Notes: a model not told the origin generated them from the sequence alone. Numbered from the stretch's first letter, positions 8,719 to 18,044 are shown. The stretch: DNA of 64,000 nucleotides from Desulfolutivibrio sulfoxidireducens (GCF_013376475.1 NZ_CP045508.1:2702001-2766000); one strand, 5' to 3'. Translations and numbers: made by a program.

Positions 8719-9900
8719 CTATCCCAGGGCGTCCTGCAACAGTTTGGCCAGCACCACGTCCGAATCGAAATATCGTTTGGCGAACGCCATGGCCGCCGTG
8801 GCGTGGCGGTCGTAGTCCCGGCGCACGGCCTCGATGCCGGCCAGGGCCCCGGCCTCGTCGGTGAAGGCCAGGACCCCTTCCCCAACGTCGAGGAAGTCGG
8901 AAAATCCCGTGTCCTGCACCACCACGGGGCGTCCCGAGGCCAGGTAGCAGGCGCTGCGGCAGGAGAACCAGCCGCTTTTCGAGGCCACGTAGGCGTTTTT
9001 GGCCGGCGAGAACTCGGCCATGCTCTCCCATATATAGTCCCGGTACCGCCACGGCGTCTGGGACATGGCGAACCCGTCCACCAGCCGCCAGCCTTTCTCT
9101 TCCAAAAGCTCGCGGGGCGGCCGTCCGCCGCCCAGGGCCAGTTCCAGAACCGCGTCGGTCTTGCCCGGCAGATCCATGATCTTCTCGAACTCCATGTTCT
9201 TGCCGCCGTAGCGCACGCCCTCCACCTCCGGCCCTTTCTCCTTGGGCTGCCAGGAAAGCACGGTGGTGAACGCCTCGCGCGCATACCGCCCGGCCCCTTC
9301 CCAGGCCCCAAGCACGATGGGCTGCCGGGTCGGCTTCCAGTCGAAGACCCCCGTGGGGACCAGACATCCGGGCCTGCCCACGTTTTCCCCGAAGGAAAAA
9401 AACACGTCGTGGCGGCGCATGTTCTCGATATTTTTCACGGCGTTCGCATCCGCCTCGCCGCGCAGATACCTGGGGATGTCCGACTGGGTGTACATGGGGT
9501 CGGAATCGATGAGCACCTTGACCGGGATGCGCTCGTATTCCTCGCGAAGCTGGCATGTGGTGGAGATGTTGAAAAATACGTCCGCCCGGGCCACAACCGC
9601 CGCCAGTTCCTCCCGCGAGAGGCCCCAGTGCCGGTCGTCCGGCCCGCGCACGCAAAAGCGCTTCTCCAGCCCCGGCTCCAGCCGTTTCAAAAAATCTTCC
9701 AGATATCCAATGTGATAGGTCAGGTCTTCGACGAAGGTCACATTGAACGGGTCATAGGCCCAGCCGCCCGTGTCCTCCAGATAATAGACGTCGTGGCCGA
9801 GCTTATAAAACCCGTGCAGATACTGCACATAATCCCAGGCCACGCCGCCCAGCGGATACGTGGCCGCCAGACCGGAGACGATGATGGTGCGTTTTTGCAT
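8719..9900 (-). CDS. GT-B-fold glycosyltransferase
   Basis: 393-residue cytoplasmic protein without TM segments; ATG at 9900 has AGGAGAATCTC upstream. The N-terminal Rossmann half opens with a glycine-rich loop (YPLGGVAWDY). The C-terminal half carries the GT-B donor-site pattern, CYLASGRPVVVQDTGFSDFL followed by an acidic EGVLAF segment near residues 325-350. It resembles GT1/GT4-type glycosyltransferases of deltaproteobacteria, but no donor can be assigned. It lies between the ABC exporter and the secreted hydrolase on the same strand, which suggests a role in building the cluster's glycan. Confidence 0.7.
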   Translation of the reverse strand: MQKRTIIVSGLAATYPLGGVAWDYVQYLHGFYKLGHDVYYLEDTGGWAYDPFNVTFVEDLTYHIGYLEDFLKRLEPGLEKRFCVRGPDDRHWGLSREELAAVVARADVFFNISTTCQLREEYERIPVKVLIDSDPMYTQSDIPRYLRGEADANAVKNIENMRRHDVFFSFGENVGRPGCLVPTGVFDWKPTRQPIVLGAWEGAGRYAREAFTTVLSWQPKEKGPEVEGVRYGGKNMEFEKIMDLPGKTDAVLELALGGGRPPRELLEEKGWRLVDGFAMSQTPWRYRDYIWESMAEFSPAKNAYVASKSGWFSCRSACYLASGRPVVVQDTGFSDFLDVGEGVLAFTDEAGALAGIEAVRRDYDRHATAAMAFAKRYFDSDVVLAKLLQDALG

Positions 9901-9917
9901 GAGATTCTCCTGGAGAT

Positions 9918-10203
9918 GATGGGAGTCGTGGGGAGGAACCCCCCTTTTGAAAAAGGGGGGTTCCTCCCCACACCCCTCCTCCCCCGAAAACTTTCAACGG
10001 GCTTCGCCCCGCGCGCGGTTCTTTCGTTGGTGTCCGCCGTGGGGATGCGGCCCGGCGCAAAGCGCCGGGCCGCATCCCCACGGCGATAATCCAAAAAAAC
10101 ATCCCCCAACCAGACCCCCGTTCGGGGGGTCCGGGGGGAATGATTCCCCCCGGTGGTGGAGGGGTCCGGGGAGGAGGCAAAGCCTCCTCCCCGGTCTCCC
10201 CGG
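9918..10203. repeat. Mosaic intergenic hairpin element, copy B
   Basis: Modules in order: GGGGAGGAACCCCCC / GGGGGGTTCCTCCCC hairpin, GGGCTTCGCCC, a long stem of GTGGGGATGCGGCCCGGC with its complement, the CCGGGGGGAAT/ATTCCCCCCGG palindrome near 10131-10152, and GGGGAGGAGGC-AAA-GCCTCCTCCCC. It fills the whole gap between the ABC transporter stop and the glycosyltransferase start. Confidence 0.7.
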
Positions 10204-10204
10204 C

Positions 10205-11986
10205 CTAGGCCGGAACCGGGGTTGTCCCCATCTGGATGCTGTGCAGCCTGGCGAATTCGCCGTTTTTCTCCATCAATGCGTCAAAGGTGCCCATCTCGTG
10301 AATGCGTTTGTCCTTGATGACCAGGATGAGGTCGGCCCGGCGCATCATGGACAGGCGGTGGGCGATGATAAACGTGGTCCGGTTGGCCATGAGCCGTTCC
10401 AGGCCCTGCATGATGAGCGATTCGGTCTCGGCGTCAAGGGCGCTGGTGGGCTCGTCGAGGATCAGAAGCGGCGCGTCCTTGAGCAGGGCCCGGGCGATGG
10501 CCAGGCGTTGGCGCTGGCCGCCGGACAGGGTGGAGCCGCGTTCGCCGAGTTGGGTGTCGTAGCCCTCGGGCAGGGACATGATGAAGTCGTGGGCGTTGGC
10601 CAGCCTGGCGGCCTGGACGACCTCGTCGCGGGTGGCCTTGCGTTTGCCGTAGGCGATGTTTTCGTGGACGGACATGGGGAAGAGCTGGGTTTCCTGGAGC
10701 ACGATGGCGATATGCTGGCGCAGGCTTTTGAGGGTCACCCGGCGCAGGTCCTGGCCGTCGATGGTGATGGAGCCCTTTTGGGGGTCGTAGAAGCGCAGGA
10801 GCAGGCTGACCAGGGAGGTCTTGCCCGCGCCGGTCTGCCCGACCACGGCCACGGTCGAGCCGCCGGGGCAGGCGAAGGAGACGTCGGTGAGCACGGGTTT
10901 GTCCGGCTCGTAGCCGAAGGCCACGTTGTCGAAACGGACCTCGCACCGGGACACGGCCAGGGGGGGGGCGCCCGGGTCCTCGTGGACCGAGGCGTCCATG
11001 GCCATGACGTCGATGACCCGTTTGGCCTGGGCCAGGGACCCCCGGATGCCGGCCACGGTGGTGCTTAAGCTGCTTAGGGGGGTGTAGAGGGTGGCCAGAT
11101 AGGAGATAAAAATGAGCAATTCGCCGGTGGACAGGGTGCCGTCGAGCACGTGAAGGACGCCGACGTAGAGGACCAGGGCCGTGCCCGCGGCGGTGATGCC
11201 GCCGACGAGCCAGCCGTAGATGGTTTGCAGGGCGTAGAGGGACAGCTTGCGGTCGAAGGAATGCTGGGACTCGGCCACGAAGCGTTTTTTCTCCTCCTCC
11301 TCGCGGGCGAAGGCCTGGACCAGGGAGATGGAGGAGAAGATGCGTTCCACGGTGGAATAGACCTGGCTCTCCTTCATGTGGGTCTCGGTGGTCAAATCGC
11401 CGATGCGCCGGCTGACCCGGGAGATGGCCAGAAAGAGGAAGGGAATGATGCACACGGCGTAGATGGTCAGTTCCACGTCCATGCGCAGACAGACCACGAA
11501 CATGCCAAGGAGCATGGCCGAGCTTGTCAGCGTGGTGAACACGCCGTTCATGAGCAGGGTCTGCACGGCGTAGGTGTCGCCCATGATGCGGTAGATGAGG
11601 TCGCCTGTGGGCCATTTCTGGTGAAAGAGCAGGGACTGGCGCTGCAGGTGCTGGAAAAGGTCGCAACGCAGGTCCTGGACCATGTCCTGTCCCATGCGGA
11701 TGGTCAGGTAGTTGTTGAGGAGCTGGACGAAGCCGACCAGGAAGTGGACGGCCAAGAGCAGGCCGACCACGGAGGCCAGTTGCAAGCCCAGGGATATGGT
11801 TTCGGGATCGAGCCGCCAGCCCCACAGCTCCAGGGGGGTTCGGCCGATGATCTGGTCCACGGCGAGCTTGAGCGGCCAGGGTTTGAGCAGCTCCATGGCG
11901 CTGATCAGGCCCACGAGTCCCAGACACAGGACGAAGGTCAGCCTGTAAGGCCGCAGGTAGGCCAGAAGGCGCAGGAATACGGGCAT
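10205..11986 (-). CDS. ABC transporter, fused permease/ATPase (MsbA-like exporter)
   Basis: 593-residue half-transporter acting as a dimer in the inner membrane. A six-helix type-I exporter domain spans residues 1-320. The ATPase has Walker A GQTGAGKT (383-390), Q-loop QETQ, signature LSGGQ (487-491), Walker B LLILDEP with Glu512, and H-loop AHRLS. ATG at 11986 (MPVFLRLL) is preferred because the in-frame extension to 12088 would run through a hairpin at 12042-12083 and gives an atypical N-terminus; its SD (AAGG) is weak, so the longer form cannot be excluded. Its place between two glycosyltransferase genes suggests export of a saccharide or glycolipid. Confidence 0.9.
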   Translation of the reverse strand: MPVFLRLLAYLRPYRLTFVLCLGLVGLISAMELLKPWPLKLAVDQIIGRTPLELWGWRLDPETISLGLQLASVVGLLLAVHFLVGFVQLLNNYLTIRMGQDMVQDLRCDLFQHLQRQSLLFHQKWPTGDLIYRIMGDTYAVQTLLMNGVFTTLTSSAMLLGMFVVCLRMDVELTIYAVCIIPFLFLAISRVSRRIGDLTTETHMKESQVYSTVERIFSSISLVQAFAREEEEKKRFVAESQHSFDRKLSLYALQTIYGWLVGGITAAGTALVLYVGVLHVLDGTLSTGELLIFISYLATLYTPLSSLSTTVAGIRGSLAQAKRVIDVMAMDASVHEDPGAPPLAVSRCEVRFDNVAFGYEPDKPVLTDVSFACPGGSTVAVVGQTGAGKTSLVSLLLRFYDPQKGSITIDGQDLRRVTLKSLRQHIAIVLQETQLFPMSVHENIAYGKRKATRDEVVQAARLANAHDFIMSLPEGYDTQLGERGSTLSGGQRQRLAIARALLKDAPLLILDEPTSALDAETESLIMQGLERLMANRTTFIIAHRLSMMRRADLILVIKDKRIHEMGTFDALMEKNGEFARLHSIQMGTTPVPA

Positions 11987-12041
11987 GTGGGATGAGCCTT
12001 GCTGGATCGTTGGCCGGGTTCCGGCCAGGTTTGAAGCGAAC

Positions 12042-12083
12042 AACGCCTGGAACGCGCCGTCGCTGCGACGCGTCCCAGGCGTT
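12042..12083 (-). promoter_or_regulatory. Intercistronic hairpin between GT2 fusion and ABC exporter
   Basis: AACGCCTGG is repeated in inverse as CCAGGCGTT with further pairing inside, giving a stable imperfect stem-loop in the 111-bp gap. There is no T-run, so it fits an mRNA-stability or attenuation element better than a terminator. Confidence 0.45.
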
Positions 12084-12097
12084 ACCATGGACCGCCC

Positions 12098-14866
12098 CTA
12101 GGCGGCCAGAACGTTCTCGGTCTTGTCTCCGCTTCCAGGCGCGGGAATCAGGCCGCCAAGCTCCTGCCGGGCCGCGATCTCTTCGACGTCGGCCACGTCT
12201 TTGGCCACGACGCGGCGGGAGGGGGCGGCGGCGCGCACGATCAGGCGCTCTTCCACGGGTTCCTCCAGGGAGCCGCCGGGGCCGCGCACCATGAGGTACT
12301 GCACGAGCATGGTCACCAGCGAGGCGGCGCGGAAAAGGCCCCACAACATCCATCCGGCGAACAGGGTGGCGGTGGTGGCGGCGGCCATGGCCGCATAGGC
12401 GGACAGGGGCAGAAGGCCGATGGCGGCGCCGGCCAGGACGGCCAGCAGCAGCACGGCGCGTCCGGTGGGCAGGATGGACCCGGCCAGGCGCACGAACCGC
12501 TTGTGTCCGCCGTGGTTTTCAGCCGTGACCCGAAGCTTCAGGGTGGTAAAGAGGTTGGTCTTGGCCGAAAGGTCCCAGGGCGGCACGGCGGAGATGGAGG
12601 AGAAGCCGGTGTCGGTGGTGAAGGGCAGGTGCAGGCCGGTCAGGACGGCCAGGATATGGGACAAAAGCTGTTCGCGCTCCACGCCCTTGTTGTTCCAGAA
12701 GAAGCGGTGGAAGGTCAGGCGGTGGGAGAACACACCCACGATCTCGGAGGCCTTGCGCACAAAGCCCACGCGGGGCATCTCGCGCTCGTCGTGGGGCATG
12801 TCCTCGGCCAGGGGCACGGGGCACACGCCCTGGGAGGCGCTTTTGCGCAACTGCCACACGGTCTTGTAGCGGGTCCAGCCGCGGCACAGGGGCTGCAGCA
12901 GGGTCAACCCGGTGATGATCAGCCGCGAGCCCAGGTTGTCGTGGCGGGCCGGGAGCTTGGCCTTACCGGCCCGGTGGCCGACGAAGGCCAGGGAGGTTAT
13001 GGCCATGGCCAGTCCGGCGAGCCCGAGCAGGGGCATGAAGGGCGTGGCCACCATGAAGGCCAGGGCCAGGACCATCCATTCCATGGACAGGGGCAGATAG
13101 GCCACCAGGCTTCCCTTGGGCTCGTAGAGGGTCTGGAACAGCCCCATGCCGAAGACGCCGTGGTAGATGATGGGCCGGTTGGCCAAAAGGCAGCCGCCGA
13201 TGTCGCCGTAGATGCGACCGGCCCAGCGGGAGTTGCCGAGCACGTTGAAGCGGTCCTTGTGCTTGGGCAGAAGCAGGGCCTCGGCCCGGCCGTAGCCCTT
13301 CTGCTGCTTGATGTAGGCCGAGACGGTGTTTCTGCGGTGGTGCCAGACCATCATGGCCGCGCAGAAGCCGATCAGGTAGCCCTCGTTCTGGAGTCGCCAG
13401 CACACGTCCACGTCGTCGCCGGCGGCCCGGTAGGTGGCGTCGAACCCGCTGATCTCCATGAGCTTTTCGCGGCGATAGGCCATGTTGCAGCCCGGGATGT
13501 GCTCGGCCACCTCGTCGGTGAGAAGGACGTGGGTGGGCGCGCCCGGGGACACGGCCACGCAGGCCGAGGTGCGGTTGTCCTCGGGCGGGGGCAGGTTGGG
13601 ACCGCCCACGGCCACGAAGCGCGGGTCCATGAAGGCCCAGGCCATGTACGTCAGCCAGTCCGGGTCCACGTAGCAGTCGGAATCGGTGTAGGCCACGATC
13701 TCGCCCCGGGAGGCGTTCATGCCCACGTTGCGGGCCGCGGACAGGCCCAGGTTGGGCTGGTGGATGACGTGGATGTACGGATATTTGGCCGCGTAGCGGT
13801 CGGAGATCTCCCCGGTCGTGTCCGTGGAGCCGTCATCGACCACGATGACCTCGAAATTGGGATAGGCCAGCTTCTGGAACGAGGCCAGGCAGCCGTTCAT
13901 GGTGGACTCGGCGTTGTAGGCGCAAATCACCACGGAGATAAGGGGCGTCTGGGGCGGCAGAAGCGGCAGGCGCTGACGGTAGACCTCGGCCACGGCCTCG
14001 TAGGCCGGCTTGGGATTGCGGTGCGCGTCGACCATGCCGAAGGCCCAGTCCTCGATCAGGTGTCCGCCGGTGTACCATTCGTCGGTCCAGGCGAAGACCA
14101 TGGTGCCGGAGACGCCCAGTTCGAAGGCGGCCCGAAGCTGCCAGGAAAGCGTCTCGGCCACGTGGTCCGCGCCCTGGCGGATGGAGTCCATGCCGAACTC
14201 GGACAAAACCAGGGGCAGATCCCCGGCCACGTTCTGCAACCGTTTGACATAGGCCCGGAAGGCCTTTTCCTCGTGCAGGTAGACGTTGACCGACAGGAAA
14301 TCCAGAAAGGGCAGGCGCAGGTATTCCGTGGACGGATAGTTGGCGTAGGTCACCAGGCCCGTGGGGTCCTGCTCGCGCACGATGGCGGCCAGTTTGGCCA
14401 GAAACTTCTCGATCTTTCTGGCCCCGTGCCAGCGCACGATGTGGGCGGGAATCTCGTTGCCGATAAGCCAGGCCAGGATGGCCGGGTGCCCGGCCAGGGG
14501 CGAAACGGCCTCACGGATGACCTTCTTGATCTCTTCCTTGACCTCCCACTGGTCCAGAAAGCACAGGTGCTGGGGCCAGGGAATGCCCACCATGACTCGC
14601 ACGCCCAGGCTCTGGGCCAGGTCCAGGAACCAGCGGGGGGGAACGTAGTACACGCGGATGGTGTTCACCCCGGCGGCGCGCATCATCTCGAAATCGCGGG
14701 CCACGCGGTCCCGTTCGGGCAGGGGGTCGCCGTTTTCGTTCTCGGGGAAGGGCCCGTAGGTGACGCCCTTGATGAAAAACTTTTCGTCGCCGGCGAACAG
14801 GTAGCGGCCGTGGGTCCGGACGCGTTCCATGGGGGCGGTGGCAAGACCCTCTTCGATCTGGAACAT
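12098..14866 (-). CDS. Fusion of TIM-barrel glycosidase-like domain with GT2 glycosyltransferase and membrane region
   Basis: 922 residues from the ATG at 14866, which has AGGAG upstream. Residues 15-300 form a GH2/GH5-like barrel with the acid/base motif WLIGNEIP (Glu138) and candidate nucleophile LSEFG (Glu223), so both catalytic acids are kept. Residues 308-560 are a GT-A family-2 domain with VVICAYN, VVDDGSTD (Asp344/345), the TDSD metal motif (Asp395/397) and GDD at 483-485. Hydrophobic segments near 595-640 and 800-850 anchor it in the inner membrane. It is the first gene of a four-gene minus-strand saccharide cluster. Polymer synthesis coupled to trimming or transglycosylation is inference; the product is unknown. 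Confidence 0.85.
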   Translation of the reverse strand: MFQIEEGLATAPMERVRTHGRYLFAGDEKFFIKGVTYGPFPENENGDPLPERDRVARDFEMMRAAGVNTIRVYYVPPRWFLDLAQSLGVRVMVGIPWPQHLCFLDQWEVKEEIKKVIREAVSPLAGHPAILAWLIGNEIPAHIVRWHGARKIEKFLAKLAAIVREQDPTGLVTYANYPSTEYLRLPFLDFLSVNVYLHEEKAFRAYVKRLQNVAGDLPLVLSEFGMDSIRQGADHVAETLSWQLRAAFELGVSGTMVFAWTDEWYTGGHLIEDWAFGMVDAHRNPKPAYEAVAEVYRQRLPLLPPQTPLISVVICAYNAESTMNGCLASFQKLAYPNFEVIVVDDGSTDTTGEISDRYAAKYPYIHVIHQPNLGLSAARNVGMNASRGEIVAYTDSDCYVDPDWLTYMAWAFMDPRFVAVGGPNLPPPEDNRTSACVAVSPGAPTHVLLTDEVAEHIPGCNMAYRREKLMEISGFDATYRAAGDDVDVCWRLQNEGYLIGFCAAMMVWHHRRNTVSAYIKQQKGYGRAEALLLPKHKDRFNVLGNSRWAGRIYGDIGGCLLANRPIIYHGVFGMGLFQTLYEPKGSLVAYLPLSMEWMVLALAFMVATPFMPLLGLAGLAMAITSLAFVGHRAGKAKLPARHDNLGSRLIITGLTLLQPLCRGWTRYKTVWQLRKSASQGVCPVPLAEDMPHDEREMPRVGFVRKASEIVGVFSHRLTFHRFFWNNKGVEREQLLSHILAVLTGLHLPFTTDTGFSSISAVPPWDLSAKTNLFTTLKLRVTAENHGGHKRFVRLAGSILPTGRAVLLLAVLAGAAIGLLPLSAYAAMAAATTATLFAGWMLWGLFRAASLVTMLVQYLMVRGPGGSLEEPVEERLIVRAAAPSRRVVAKDVADVEEIAARQELGGLIPAPGSGDKTENVLAA

Positions 14867-15064
14867 GGAAGTTTCGCTCCTGGTGGCGGGGTCGTTTTCC
14901 CCGCTTTTTCGTAAAGTATTCCAGGATGTTTCCTGGACTTGTGATTCCGTTTCCCGGGACGTTGCGGCAAACCCGGCGAGCGCCAATAAGCAATAATCGT
15001 GCCGACAAGGGAAGATATGGCCGGGCGCGGCGTTGGGGGAGAACCGCGGCGGGGTCGGGCGGTT

Positions 15065-15116
15065 CGGACACGAAAATTACCCGTGTCCGGGGATGCCTGG
15101 TTACGATTTCGTAACC
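15065..15116. promoter_or_regulatory. Two adjacent dyad-symmetric operator candidates
   Basis: CGGACACG-N9-CGTGTCCG at 15065-15089 and GGTTACGA-TT-TCGTAACC at 15099-15116 are both perfect 8-bp dyads, nine bases apart, in a divergent intergenic region. The second has the compact geometry of a dimeric repressor site. No cognate regulator can be named. Confidence 0.5.
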
Positions 15117-15469
15117 GGCGCAAAAAAGACGGACATGGCGGGAACCAACGGAACCCCGCGCCGCATGGAAAGCCGTGCCGCGCAAGCAATGGCTGACGCC
15201 GCCCGAGGCGTCGGGAGTGGCGCATCCAGGCTCGCCCCGGGAGGCGGAAATGAGGCCATGCCCCAGGGGACGACTCCCGTGGGGCATGGCCGACGATGGG
15301 GTGGAAAATCGAACAAGCGCGGATACGGCCGGGGCCGGCATCTCACGCCCTTCCTCAATGTGCTCTGTAACCTTGCCTGGAAGGAGATCGCTCCATGCCG
15401 ATCCTCTTCGCACAGAACTGTCGGCATCGGGCATTTAATATGCTCGCGACACCCAGCACCAGCCGGACA

Positions 15470-15498
15470 TTGCCACATAAACCGCATGAGGGTATGGT
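15470..15498 (+). promoter_or_regulatory. Sigma-70-type promoter for the SBP-symporter gene
   Basis: TTGCCA at 15470-15475, a 17-bp spacer and TATGGT at 15493-15498 lie about 37 bp before the ATG at 15535. Confidence 0.5.
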
Positions 15499-15534
15499 AA
15501 AATATTCCCTGGAACGCCTTCCCTGGAGCAGGAT

Positions 15535-17799
15535 ATGCGGCATGTGGTCCGGATCGTCAGCCTGGCGTTTGTGATGTTCCTTGTCGCGTTGCCCTGCCTT
15601 GGAGCCGGGCCGCATGCGTCGGCCATGCCGGACGATATCCGAGATATCCAGCAATCCGGGGTCTTGAGGATCGGGGTCATCGAGGCCCAGGCGCCCCCCT
15701 TCATCTTCGAACAAGACGGACGCCTGACGGGCTTTGACGTGGACTTGGCCCGCCAACTGGCGGTGGCCCTCGGCGTTCGGCCGGAGTTCGTCAGGATTCC
15801 CGGAGGCTGGGACGGGCTTGTGGACGCCGTGGCCGCCATGACCGTGGACATCGGCCTGAGTGAGCTGACCAAAAACATGGCCCGCACGCAACGGGCATAC
15901 TTCAGCCGCCCGTATTTCCTCTCCCATGCCGTCTTCATAGCCAACCGGCTGGCCATGGCCCAAAACCGCATCGACGCCGCCGACCTGGATTCGGTGCAGG
16001 CTGTGGCGCGCCATTTCGACGCGCCCGGCCTCCGGATCGCCACCATGGCCCGCTCCGCCCTGGAGCCGCTGGTCCGGGAGCTCTTCCCCAGGGCCGAGAT
16101 CGTGCCCGCCCCGTCCTCCCAGGCGGCCATCGCCATGGTTTACGAAGGCCAGGCCGACTTGGTCATGGTCGGAGAGGCCGCCTTCGAGATCGCCGTGCAT
16201 GCCGACCCGGGGCTGCTCTACAAGATCGACCGCCTTGCCCCGAGCCTGGACGATCCGTGCGCCATTGCGGTCAGCCCGGGCAAGCCGGACCTTTTGCGCT
16301 TCATCAACGACTATTTGGAAGTCCATCCCTTGCGCCCCAGGGCGACGCTGCGGGAGATCATCGACCGGTACCTGGGACCGACAGATCCGGCTCCAGGGGA
16401 GGATGTCCCCGCCGTGGCCGAGCCCGGGCCCCAGGACGAACGCGTGGACATGCACGACATCGCCCTGGTCGTCGGGCTGCATATCCTGGCGCTCGGCGTC
16501 CTGTGGGCGACGGTGGTGCGCAGGCCTTCCGCCCAGCACTGGCTCTTGTCGCCCTGGACAGTGCTGGCGGCCATGGGGCTTGGCGGCCTGGCCGGCATGT
16601 ACCTTCCTTTTCTGGCCGCCTACCTCTCCCGCCCGGCCGGGCTGTACATGGGATTCTGGCGCATGTGCGTCCTGCCGATCATGGTCGCGGCCATCGTCAC
16701 CAGCACCTACAGGCTGTTGGCCTGCGGCGGCAACGCCAGGCTCCTTAAGCGCCTGCTGGTGTGGACGCCGCTTTTACTGCTCGGCGCGGCGCTCCTTGGC
16801 GTCGGCATCGGCATCGTGGGCAGGCCCGGAGCGGATTTTTCAAAGGAGGCGCAGGGACTCCTGGCCTCCATGAACAAGGGGATGCAGACGGCTACGCCCG
16901 GCGGCGGCCTGTACGATCAGCTCATGGACATGGTGGACACCATCGTCCCCGACAACCTGCTGGCCCCCATGGTCAACAACGAGAATCTGGCCGTGCTCTT
17001 CGTGGCGATATTTTTCGGGGTCGCGGTGGCGGTGGGGAAGAAAAAGGCCAGGACGACCCTGATCGACATCATGGACACCATCCTGGAGTCCTTCACGACC
17101 ATGATCCGCATGTCCCTCTACCTTTTGCCCTTCGCCCTCTACGCCCTTTCCCTCGATTTCATCGCCTCGACCGGCCTCGAACTCATGCTGGCCATCCTGC
17201 GCCTGGTGGTGTGCCTGACCCTGGCGTTTATTCCCGGCGGCCTGCTGAGCCTGGCCTTCCTGCGCATACGGCTTAAGATTCCGCTGGCGGCCATCTGGAG
17301 GGATTTCGGGCCGATCTTTCTTTTGTCCTTTTCAACCCGCAGCAGCGTCATCTCCATGCCCATCGGGCTGGAGAGGCTGCAAAACTATCCGCAGATCGAC
17401 CGGGCGCAGATCACGGCCGCCTATCCCTTCGCCCTTTTGGTGTGCCATTACGCCTACGCGGCGTTTTTCGCCCTGACCCCGGTCTTCGTGGGCCAGGCCT
17501 TCGGCGTGTCGTTCACGCCGGGGCAATATATCGCCATCGCCTTTCTGGCGCTTCTGTGCGTGGTGTCGGCCATCGGCACCATCGGCCTGTCCTATGTCCT
17601 GCTCCTGGCCATCATCTGCGGCCCCCTGGGATTGCCGCTGGAACCGGCGGTGGTGGTGGGCATGGCCGCGGTCTCCATCGTGGACCCGATCATATCGGGG
17701 GTCCAGGCCCTTTTTGGATGCGGGGTGGCGACGTTGGTGGTGGACAAGGCGAATCCGGCATCAGACGCATGCGGCGATACGGAAATGCCTGCCGGATAA
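15535..17799 (+). CDS. Solute-binding protein fused to a DAACS-type (dicarboxylate/amino acid:cation) symporter
   Basis: 754 residues; SD GGAGCAGG precedes the ATG. After a signal peptide (1-24), residues 38-285 form a family-3 periplasmic binding domain (VLRIGVIEAQAPPF, then GFDVDLARQLA). A TM helix at 308-328 leads into a symporter domain of about 400 residues (340-740). The re-entrant HP1-type serine motif is present as SFSTRSSVISMP (598-609), and the HP2/TM8 region shows SAIGTIGL and SIVDPIISG. The NMDGT sodium-site motif expected in TM7 is missing; CHYAYA occupies the approximate place. Binding proteins normally serve ABC or TRAP systems, so covalent joining to a DAACS porter is unusual. 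A periplasmic amino-acid or dicarboxylate uptake role is inferred; ligand and coupling ion are unknown. Confidence 0.8.
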   Translation: MRHVVRIVSLAFVMFLVALPCLGAGPHASAMPDDIRDIQQSGVLRIGVIEAQAPPFIFEQDGRLTGFDVDLARQLAVALGVRPEFVRIPGGWDGLVDAVAAMTVDIGLSELTKNMARTQRAYFSRPYFLSHAVFIANRLAMAQNRIDAADLDSVQAVARHFDAPGLRIATMARSALEPLVRELFPRAEIVPAPSSQAAIAMVYEGQADLVMVGEAAFEIAVHADPGLLYKIDRLAPSLDDPCAIAVSPGKPDLLRFINDYLEVHPLRPRATLREIIDRYLGPTDPAPGEDVPAVAEPGPQDERVDMHDIALVVGLHILALGVLWATVVRRPSAQHWLLSPWTVLAAMGLGGLAGMYLPFLAAYLSRPAGLYMGFWRMCVLPIMVAAIVTSTYRLLACGGNARLLKRLLVWTPLLLLGAALLGVGIGIVGRPGADFSKEAQGLLASMNKGMQTATPGGGLYDQLMDMVDTIVPDNLLAPMVNNENLAVLFVAIFFGVAVAVGKKKARTTLIDIMDTILESFTTMIRMSLYLLPFALYALSLDFIASTGLELMLAILRLVVCLTLAFIPGGLLSLAFLRIRLKIPLAAIWRDFGPIFLLSFSTRSSVISMPIGLERLQNYPQIDRAQITAAYPFALLVCHYAYAAFFALTPVFVGQAFGVSFTPGQYIAIAFLALLCVVSAIGTIGLSYVLLLAIICGPLGLPLEPAVVVGMAAVSIVDPIISGVQALFGCGVATLVVDKANPASDACGDTEMPAG

Positions 17800-18044
17800 T
17801 GCCCAGCGCCGGGAATGGGCCACCAAAGAGCCCGTCGGAGGCGGCGGGACGACGGCGGTGCGCGGCCAGCGTTCTGGAACTGGTGTCCGGTGTAACGGGG
17901 GCAACTCCATCGCCCCCTTCCCTCTTGCCTGTCGTCCCGCCCAGCCGTTCCCCTTGCCTTTTCCCGAAAACACGCCCATGCAATCGGGGTTTTTCGTGCC
18001 TGGCCGTGTGCGCCCAACCGTTCACCCCCATTCAGGAATCACCC

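Larger units (their letters stand above)
14867..15534. other. Divergent regulatory region, no gene seen
   Basis: This 668-bp gap separates the saccharide cluster from the transporter fusion. It holds an inverted repeat CCAGGA-TGTT-TCCTGG at 14921-14936, two strong dyads (listed separately), a 12-bp inverted repeat GGCCATGCCCCA / TGGGGCATGGCC at 15254-15265 and 15280-15291, and a plus-strand promoter near 15470. No frame has a credible ribosome site or family resemblance. Confidence 0.5.

Noticed and set aside
9738-10180. Short minus-strand frames at the GT-B gene start and repeat copy B
   Set aside because: They translate hairpin DNA (Pro/Gly/Arg-rich) and overlap the true start at 9900.
12503-14914. 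An 803-codon open frame on the plus strand
   Set aside because: Shadow of the GH-GT2 fusion; composition is dominated by Gly, His and Val, as expected opposite a GC-rich gene.
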